DNA of 64,000 nt, taken from contig NC_088102.1 in assembly GCF_036370855.1 (NCBI RefSeq), forward strand, positions 70,689,601 to 70,753,600. The letters are read 5' to 3'. The notes under the pieces were generated by a model. That model was not told the DNA's origin. It saw nothing but the letters and a program-made list of their open reading frames with translations, and searched no databases. Origin of the DNA: Dromaius novaehollandiae (taxonomy: Eukaryota > Chordata > Aves > Casuariiformes > Dromaiidae). Below, in pieces: positions 56,789-64,000 of the stretch; the stretch's first letter is position 1; each line of letters starts with the position of its first letter. The position numbers were made by a program, and so were the translations under genes.

Positions 56789-58452
56789 AGCCGGGTGCTC
56801 CTGCGGCGTCAGCGCCCCCAGCGGCCCGCGCGGGGCAGGGCGGGCCCCGACGCCCCCCGGTGGCCGCGCGGGGCAGGACCGGCGCCTCGCAGCCCCCCCG
56901 CGGCCTCACCGGGACCCGCGGCGCCTCCAAGGCTCCGGCCGGGCCCCCTGAGCTGCCCCGACGTTGCCTGGACGGCGAGGCCCGGCCGCGGGCGCTGGGC
57001 CACGGGGCCTGCCGGTGCCACCAGCCCGGCCTTCAACGGCTGGGGCCGGCTGGGCCCCGCGGCCTGGTGCTGCCTGCCTGCGTCCTGCCTCAGGGTGGCG
57101 AGGCGAGGAAGGGCCGTTCAGCGCCTCTGCCGCTCACCGTGGTTTTCCTCCTCCCCTGCGGTGCTCCGACAGGGACACCGGAGGTTTAAAGCCTGCCCGA
57201 GCACTTAAGTGCCCCTGTGGCTGCGACAGCTGCGTGGCGGCTTTGCGCCTTGCTTCGCGCAGCAGGCAGAATGCGCTTTTTTGCCTGAACGGCGAGCGGG
57301 GGTCATGCGGGGCCGGGCGAGCCCTGGGCCACCAGCTGGCCTAGGCCTCGGAGGAGGGAGATGCCCTGATGTTGCAGCAGCCTTAGGCAGTGCGGTGGGG
57401 TGGAAGTGTCGCTCAGATCCATCCTACTGAGGGAAGGAAGACCCAGATGAGTTATGACACGGCTGCGCAGCCTGAGGAGGCAGAGCTAATGTATGTGAAG
57501 ACCAACAAAGTGGAAAGCACTTATAGGGGAATTAGGTTTCTCGCTTTACGATGACAGGATTAGGCAGGCGTGGTAGCAATGAAAATGGTAATAAGTACTG
57601 GAGGGCACTGCCGGCAGTTGGCAGCTTTTTATTGCCCCTCCTCACCCGTCTCCCAATTCTGTTAAATCTCTGTGTTTTGGGGAAAGGGGTTGAAAGAGGA
57701 GGAGGAGGTGCTGGGAGCTCGGGCCACTTTCTCTGTGTTGTAGCTGTTGACTGCAATCCTGGTGCTGTAAGCAAAATGGGAATGTTACAAAGGTCTAGGA
57801 AGAGCTGTAAAGGACAGGATTGTTTGCATGGTGATTGAACTCTGAAATTAAAGCTAAATACTGGTAACCTTTCACATGCTCCCTGCCCAGCAGTACGACA
57901 ATCCACTTGTTTTCACTGGGGAAGAAAGATGCTTTTTACAATCTGCTCTTGGCAAATGGATGTTATCTCGCTCAGTTTGGTTATTGCAGATGTCAGAACA
58001 AAGAATGTTGCCTGAAAATGAAATGCTTGCTCGTTCTGAAGAAGGAAAATGAATAAATGTCATGTGCTGGTCAGGAAGGGACTCCATCTGCTTCCCACTT
58101 CTCAGGCCTTAGGGTTTGGTTGCTTTCATAGCAGCTGTTGCTCAGCCCTGATGTTCCCAGCTAAGAAGAAAACAGAAAGTGACTGAAACAAAAAGGGGTC
58201 TCTCTAATTACAAAAAGTCCTGCGGTGGCAGGGGATACAGGGGAAGGCGCTGAACTGTCTTCCTACCTGTTGTTTCCAGAAGAATGCACTTCTGACGGAC
58301 TCTGTACAAGAAGAAGTTTCCAGTTAGTCTAAAGTGATGATGGTGTCACTTTTTCTTCTCCTTCCTCAATCTCTCCCACGCACTGCTGTTTCCCAGGCTG
58401 GATGTGGCTGTGGAAACATAGATTCTCTGGACAGAAGTGTTAATGGAAGCTC

Positions 58453-58500
58453 AAAAAAAAAAAAAAAAAAAAAGAAAAAAAGAAAAAGAAAGGAAGAAAG
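58453..58500 (+). repeat. A-homopolymer and AG-rich tract
   Basis: Twenty-one A bases (58453-58473) are followed by A-rich sequence with scattered G. It looks like a simple-sequence tract. I see no retrocopied gene upstream of it that would make it a poly-A tail. Confidence 0.85.
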
Positions 58501-60187
58501 CCTCAAGGAAAGCATCTAGAAGAAGTTGGGAGCTCCTGAAGGATTCCTGACTCAAGCTACTCCACATCCCCCGAGAGCTCAAGGGTTTCTAGTCAGTACG
58601 TTTGGCTTCAAACAGGCCACTGTGGCTGCCTGTCCCACAGCTGGAGAGGTGCTCACAGCTCACGTAGATATACCAGACCTACTGTTTAAAATAAGCTAGC
58701 GTGGGGGTCCCAGGGGTTGTACGAGTCTGGCGGGGAGGGAAGGGGGGACAGGGCTCTGCTTGCTTTCTCTTCTAGGCAGATGGCAGCCCAGCTCCCTGGA
58801 CTCACGCTGCAGAAATGTTTGCATGTTCTTTAGGGGGAACAGGGATAGAGCAGACTGAAATGGGCTCCGTCCTGCCCTGCTCTCTCCTTCCCGTCTCTTT
58901 GGTTTCTTGCTGTAGGGCCTGTAGTGGGGTGTGGGCTTCAGCTCCTTCCTCGAGACCTTGCAGGAAATCTGGTGTTAGGGCAGAGTGAGGAACAGGCTAT
59001 GTACAACTGGACTGAGATGCCCCCAAAGCGTTGCATCCCTAGTATGTGACATCAAATGGGAGAAAGATGTCCCCTTCCTTCTGCCTTCTCAACTCCCTGA
59101 ATTTCCAGCTTCATTCCTGGCTTATCAGTTTGGTTATTGTAGGCGTCTGTGTGGCTGTTTTGCTGTGATGTGACTAAGGGCCTGATTAAAGTAAAGTCGC
59201 TCTTTAGGAAGTACTCTTTTCTCCTGTACTGAGCCACTTACAGATCAAGCTGCCTTTCTCGCCTCTAGAGTACAGCGAGAAGATACTGAACCCTTCCCAC
59301 CTGAGGAAGTTTGTGATGGCACAGTCTTGCAGGCAGGTGTAAGCTGAGGATGCAAAGGAGAAGGATTTTCAGGGGCAAACACACTGGAAGTGGGCGCTTT
59401 TCTTCCCCTTGCCAGGCTGACAGCTGTGGTCTGCCCTGTTAATCTTGAGAAGTTCAGCTTTACAGGGAGGGAGAAAAATGCAGGTGGCATCGAGGCACAT
59501 GAAAAGATGAAGAGCGCAGACATCTGCACTCTAACACAGGTGTCTCTTAAAAAGTGAGCTGCTGAACAAATAAAGTAGCTAGAAAAGTGGTGGAGAAAAT
59601 GCTGGCAAAGTGCAGACAGGTGGTTTTGGCTCATGATGTTTATTGAATCCCAAACTGGTTTTTAACAGGGCAGTGATAAGAGAGTGTGATAAGAGAGTTG
59701 GAGTCAAAAATGCATGAGGTTTTAATGGCAAATCTGTTTGAGCTTTGCTCCAGAAAGCGTGGCACTGGGGAAAAAGGAGCGAGTGCGGGTTGGGGCGTAC
59801 GCTCCTTGCTAGGCGAGGAACTGGGCTAGGCAGAGCAGTCGTCTTGGGTAAGGCTCTGCTTTAGCGAGGCCGGAGTCTTGGTGCTGGGAAAGGAAGCAGG
59901 AATTTCCTATGTCAGGCAGAGTCTTCTCTGCTAGTTAAACCTCCTTATGGCCAGGTATGTAATTGCTTGTGAATTCCAGTAAAAGGTCTGGTAGTTTTTT
60001 TTGTATCGTCATGCTGAGCCAGTTTCTACAGCTGGTTTTACTGACGGAGTTTCCTGGATTAAGTAACAACGCTGCAATTTGGGCTTATTTTTCTTCTCAA
60101 TCGGAGAACTCATGTCTTACGTGGTGTCCGAAGTAATGCCCACATGGTTTAGTGTCTGAGTCACTCTTCACCATCCTGTTATTTCAG

Positions 60188-60238
60188 CTGATGTCAGTGT
60201 GTTGCTCAACGTGCACCTCCTGACTGGAGAAACACTTC
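60188..60238 (+). other. candidate coding exon (51 bases)
   Basis: A pyrimidine-rich acceptor (CACCATCCTGTTATTTCAG) precedes, and C|GTAAGA follows. With two bases completing a preceding codon, the segment reads DVSVLLNVHLLTGETL and ends one base into the next codon. The frame fits the start of the next candidate at 60790. Both splice sites are good, but 51 open bases are weak evidence and I do not recognise the peptide. Confidence 0.28.
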
Positions 60239-60789
60239 GTAAGAGAACTTAATACAGCAGCTTCTATTTTGGAGCTGCTTGAAACATTTTCACTGCTTGG
60301 TCTTCTGGTGTCTTAGCCAAATCCTAGGTGTTCAGTGGGCAAGAGCGGAGTTCCCAGAAAATCCACTCAGGCCCACGGAAGGATACTTATTCTGTTGTTA
60401 CGCATCGGAAATACCATTGTGAAGGGCTGTTCATGGGAGGGATGGGGAAGCCAGCTCCGTTCTTGGCGGAGAGATGCGCACAGCGTGCAAATCTCTGCAG
60501 TAGGCACCGCTGCGAACAGATGCAGGCAAGAGGTGTCCTGCATGGGAAGATCTCCCAGCCTGTTTTGCTCCCTGCTGCAGTGTTCAGCCGTTGCTGTTCA
60601 GTGCAGGTGCGTGTCTGAGGAACAGCTGGCTGCGAGCTGCCTCCATGGTGTAGCAGAGCTTTCAACACGTGGGCTGGGGAGCAGCTTTCTGTGGTGCTAA
60701 GTCCTCAGGCTTTGAGGTAAAGGTTCTCATTTTTTTTTTCTGCTCTTGGTTCCTGAACATGCCACCCATGTCGACCCTGCTCTGCACAG

Positions 60790-60852
60790 GCTCAGTGATG
60801 CAGCCGCAGGTCTCATCTCCAGCTACCCCACGCACTGACGGTCCCAATCCCG
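60790..60852 (+). other. candidate coding exon (63 bases)
   Basis: It follows a T-rich tract and CTCTGCACAG, and ends CCCG|GTATGG. In the phase left by the candidate at 60188 it reads SVMQPQVSSPATPRTDGPNP, a Ser/Pro/Thr-rich composition that occurs in disordered parts of nuclear proteins. It could also be chance. The next exon in the same phase was not found with confidence; an open stretch after 61003 is a weak possibility. Confidence 0.25.
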
Positions 60853-61743
60853 GTATGGCAGCGTGCTCAGTGCCTTGCTGCCCTGAGAGCATGTCCCAGA
60901 CCTGCCCTCAGTGGCCCTTACAAACAAGGTTGTGGCTGCCTCTTGTTTTGCTGTTGTTTTTTTCCTTTTCTTGGGCTGCACACACTGGAAACTTTCCAGT
61001 CCGTTTGCAGAGGTGTTCTGGTGGCAGCGTGACAGCCAGCAGCAATTCAGAGGACTTGTCTCAACAGGGAGTTACATGGAGCAAATTAGGCACTGGCTAT
61101 ATTCCCCGGCTTGAATGCCTGTGCAGTTAGGGGAACAAAGTGTCTTGGCCACACCAGCTGCGAAGGAGTGCACTCCAGTTTCGGGGAGGGGGTAGGCTAG
61201 CTCTCAAGGAGCTGGCAGTGGCACTTGAAGCCGTTCCCTTCTGTCTCCCCCCACTTCTTGTTTCATGTTGCTGCTGAGCTTGGCCAGCACTCCTTCACCA
61301 CCAGGGCATGAAGGCGTAACCTGAACCAGCCCTGGAGGAAAGGAAAGCAACTGCCTTTGCCCTGAAGTGGATGAGGAGGGCTTCACATCACACTGCTGTG
61401 GCTTGGCTCTGGCGTCCGAGTGATAGCCACAGCATGGGATGCTTGCTCCTGCAGGCCCCGTGGATGGAGCTGTAAAAACTTTTCTGTTTATACGTTGGCA
61501 GTGTGCTCTCCTTCAGCTAAGAGCGTTAGGTCAGGGCAGCGTAGCAGGGTGCTATTGACACTGTTGCGTTTACTCCACAGCTAACAGATCTCGAGGACAA
61601 AGCTGCCCGTTTATGGCCGAGCTGATGTGACAACCTGCAGTCCTGTCCTGCTCTGCACCCTGCCTCCCACCCTGCACCTGACTCTGGAGCTCATGAGACC
61701 TGATCATCATGACATTGACTTTTCCTGTTGCACTTTACTCTAG

Positions 61744-61799
61744 ATTCACGAGCTGAACTGGCTTGCAGAGGCCCTGATGAACACCGAAGCTAGTGTGTG
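61744..61799 (+). other. candidate coding exon (56 bases)
   Basis: A strong polypyrimidine acceptor (TTTTCCTGTTGCACTTTACTCTAG) precedes, and G|GTAAGC follows. The open frame reads IHELNWLAEALMNTEASV, but its phase does not join directly to the candidates before or after it. At least one more exon would be needed between them, or this one is chance. Confidence 0.27.
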
Positions 61800-62698
61800 G
61801 TAAGCAGGGTGGCTGGGGACAGGGAAAAGAGGCAAATAAGGTGGGGAGGAAGGAGCGCGACTTCCGCATTTTGACAACTCCAAGCTATGAAAGCCTTTCA
61901 GCCACGTGGTGTGACTTTACTCTGAGCCTACTGCTGTCCTGTAGATCTTGTCCCTCCATAATGGCTTTCAGAAACAAGAGCATCAAGCAAAGGCAAGGAG
62001 TCCAGCCTGTATTAAAAACGTGAAGAGTGTAAATCTTTTTTCTTGTCTGACTGGAAAGATCCTGATTTAACTGGTTTCGGTCTCAGTCATCATTGCCCAT
62101 TTAGGCAGGTTTTGGGCAGTGCAGCCACGCATGACTGAGCAGGCCTACTCATAACATAGAGCAACCAAAGGGAGGGACCGGTTCCTTCGGGCAGGCAGAG
62201 CATATCACAGGCCTTCTTAAACCCACATGAGGCTGGCGGCTATCCTAGACGAGTGTGAGAGCCTTGCCAGACTGCCATCATTTGCTGCCACAGGAGGCTG
62301 ATGAAATAGCTTTTAGCTGAAAAATCTTTCCCGCATGCTGACCATAAACATGGAACAACATTAACTGATGGTTGAGATTTAAGAGGCCGGTGGTCTGCCT
62401 GGGTTTAATGATTCTGCCTACGCTGTTCTGCAGAGTGTCTGTCACCGCAGCTGGTGCTAAGGTCTGAAATGGCTGGATGTGACTGCTAAGGAGTTTGCAC
62501 GCTCCTTTTTATAGAGGCACAGACTCCTGTAACTGCGCTTCCATGTTATCTGGCTGGCTGCATGGACCAGGTGGCTGGTTCTGGGAGTATTTTATTGATC
62601 GCTGAAATGTCACTATCTGTGGGCCTAGTGCAACATCTGCCAAAGTTAATGAAAAGAGACTTCCGTTGGTTTGCATGGCCCTTCCTGCATATTTACAG

Positions 62699-62873
62699 CC
62701 AGGTCAGGTCTTGACGCAACTAGACTCTGCTGGCATCTGGCCATTGTCCCCGGTGGGCATTGGAGGAGCACCCAGTACTTATGTTAGTCTTTCGTCACTA
62801 AATGTGGTGTACAAGCATAGACTGAGTTCAGCCAGCCTCAGCGACATGCTGGCGCCTGGGAACCTGCTCTTGG
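62699..62873 (+). other. candidate coding exon (175 bases)
   Basis: An acceptor (CCTTCCTGCATATTTACAG) and a donor (TTGG|GTAAAT) bracket 58 open codons; the other two frames contain stops. The peptide begins PGQVLTQLDSAGIWPLSPVG and ends SDMLAPGNLLLG. It has balanced composition and no low-complexity character, which makes it the best of the candidate exons, but I cannot assign it to a family. Confidence 0.33.
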
Positions 62874-64000
62874 GTAAATAACAACAGGCAAAAGAGGGGC
62901 CAAATGACTTCCAAAGTCTCTGGATGGAAGAGAGCGAATTCTGTTGTCTTCTGCTTACGGTAGCACTAGCCTCTCAAGACCGAGTGCTTCAGGCCCTTTT
63001 CCCCTCAGATTTTGCAGGATGATTGTAGCCGCTTTGCTGTGAGAACTGCCTACAGTTTTCCCTCTGTTCAAGCTGGAAGAAAACCAGCCTTTTAGATTGT
63101 GCATCGCACTGGTCAGCTGTCCTTTGGTTGCTTGAAACATGCCTTTCACTGCATCTTTTGTAATCCCTGCGGGCTGACGAGCCACGAGGAGAGGTTGGAG
63201 GGATATTGAACGCCTCGCTAAAGTGGCTGAAGAATCGGTGTGCTCTCAGGGCGTCCCCGTGAGCTGGGGAGCTGCGGCACTGGCCTAGCGGAGGTTGCAC
63301 GTGACCCCTGTGAGATGGAGGTGGCAGCAGCCAGGGTGAAGGGGATTCCTGGCTAATGCCTGGGGCAGGGACGAGGCGCTGCTGGAGCAGCAGCTGCCAA
63401 GCGCTTTTGAGTAATTTCAGTAGTGAGTGAGATGTGGTTTCTCCCGCAACTAGAAACCTGGAGCTAGTTTAAATATTAAAACGATTTGGGCATGTAAGGA
63501 CAGGGAGGAAGTGGAGAACTTGGCTATTGGTTTTTGGCGCCCTGGAGTTGGATCTTTCAGTGAGTCAGGTGCTTGTCTTCAAGACATGGATTAATTTGCC
63601 TCCCAGGCTGACTGGAAATCCCAGTGCAGTTGCAAACTTTGCTCGGAAAGTCCAGTTTGCATCTTTGCTCTCTTGGTCCAATTTTATTGCTTTTTTCCCA
63701 CAAATGCTTAGTCCGGACTGCTAGACTAAGTTTAAAAAGAGCAAACTGGTTTCTGAGGCCTGGTTTGTTCAGAAAGTGGGGTAGAAGCAGTTATGGCACA
63801 GGGTCCTTTCCCCCAGATTTGCGCCTGGCTTGGGGAAGGAGCTGCCTCCATGCCCATGGTCGTACAGAGCTGACTTTGCGAAGGCAGATGCGCTGCATTT
63901 CATCGCTGGCCGGCCGCTCCTTGTTGTCACAGGTAGGAGCAGATCCACCCAGAGCCCCTTTGCTTGTTTTAAGTATTTTTATCCTGGTGTTGAAGGGCTG

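Larger units (their letters stand above)
56380..57360. promoter_or_regulatory. CpG island promoter
   Basis: About 1 kb is strikingly rich in G+C and CpG compared with the AT-rich OR spacers, with a sharp start near 56380. It holds paired ZNF143/THAP11-type elements, a CRE-like site, an NRF1-like site and an inverted CCAAT box, and no clear TATA box. Such islands mark promoters of broadly expressed genes, often bidirectional. Open frames through it (for example 56726-57208 plus and 56383-56748 minus) are long mainly because GC-rich DNA has few stops, and I do not call them as proteins. The gene driven from here was not identified. Confidence 0.85.
57361..64000. other. likely transcribed region of an unnamed gene, mostly intron-like
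   Basis: From the CpG island to the window end the base composition is less AT-rich than in the OR spacers. There are no OR remnants and no CR1 that I recognise. Short open segments flanked by plausible splice sites are listed separately. None let me name a protein, and none of them join into a convincing continuous reading frame. Confidence 0.35.

Noticed and set aside
56726-57208. 160-codon plus-strand frame in the CpG island
   Set aside because: All three frames are open over much of this GC-rich stretch because stop codons are rare there. It has no recognisable protein features.
57448-57555. Short frame starting MSYDTAAQPEEAELMYV as a possible first coding exon
   Set aside because: The composition is plausible, but the upstream acceptor is weak, the possible donor (AG|GTTTCT) is poor and I could not match it to any protein.
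58453-58500. Poly-A tract as the tail of a processed pseudogene
   Set aside because: No gene-like or repeat-like sequence precedes it and I see no target-site duplication. A simple A-rich tract is the simpler reading.
1-64000. CRISPR arrays, bacterial operons, integrated phage or a retrovirus with recognisable internal genes
   Set aside because: The only regular repeats are the 5.3-kb OR units and microsatellites. No reverse transcriptase other than CR1, and no capsid or envelope domain, was seen in any frame.

Overview
The window looks like a piece of a bird nuclear genome. The reasons are intronless seven-helix olfactory receptor (OR) genes, several CR1 (chicken repeat 1) LINE fragments with the ATTCTGTG-type 3' end, no Alu/L1/B1-type repeats, and long non-coding spacers. 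A turtle or crocodilian, which also carry CR1, cannot be fully excluded. There is nothing prokaryotic here: no operons, no CRISPR array, no phage.

Layout. (1) 0.5-1.4 kb: a minus-strand OR, complete except for one extra base that breaks the frame. (2) 1.4-9.1 kb: non-coding sequence with two CR1 copies and one copy of an unnamed interspersed repeat. (3) 9.1-25.8 kb: a head-to-tail array of 5.3-kb units, three complete and a fourth partial. Each carries one plus-strand 311-aa OR. The copies are almost identical in both coding and non-coding DNA. The fourth OR is a chimera: residues 1-248 are the array receptor, and from residue 249 the gene and all downstream sequence belong to a different OR. 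(4) 26-35 kb: a roughly 1-kb minus-strand CR1, a second copy of the unnamed repeat, and otherwise empty spacer. (5) 35.2-36.2 kb: an intact minus-strand OR of a different subfamily. (6) 42.3-43.1 kb: a CA microsatellite and a third copy of the unnamed repeat. (7) 45.8-46.7 kb: another intact minus-strand OR. (8) 53.8-54.4 kb: a decayed plus-strand OR pseudogene. (9) 55.3-55.8 kb: two opposed CR1 fragments. (10) 56.4-57.4 kb: a CpG island with two ZNF143/THAP11-type elements, a CRE-like site, an NRF1-like site and an inverted CCAAT box. This marks the edge of the OR cluster and the promoter of a broadly expressed gene I could not name. A few possible exons lie to its right up to 63 kb, all weakly supported.

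The ORs are independent single-gene units, each normally expressed alone in a sensory neuron, so they do not form a pathway. The interest of the window is evolutionary: a recent local expansion, a natural receptor chimera at its right edge, and a left edge that coincides with a splice-acceptor-like tract just upstream of the first receptor. Totals are six intact-looking ORs (four in the array plus two), one OR with a single frameshift, and one decayed OR.
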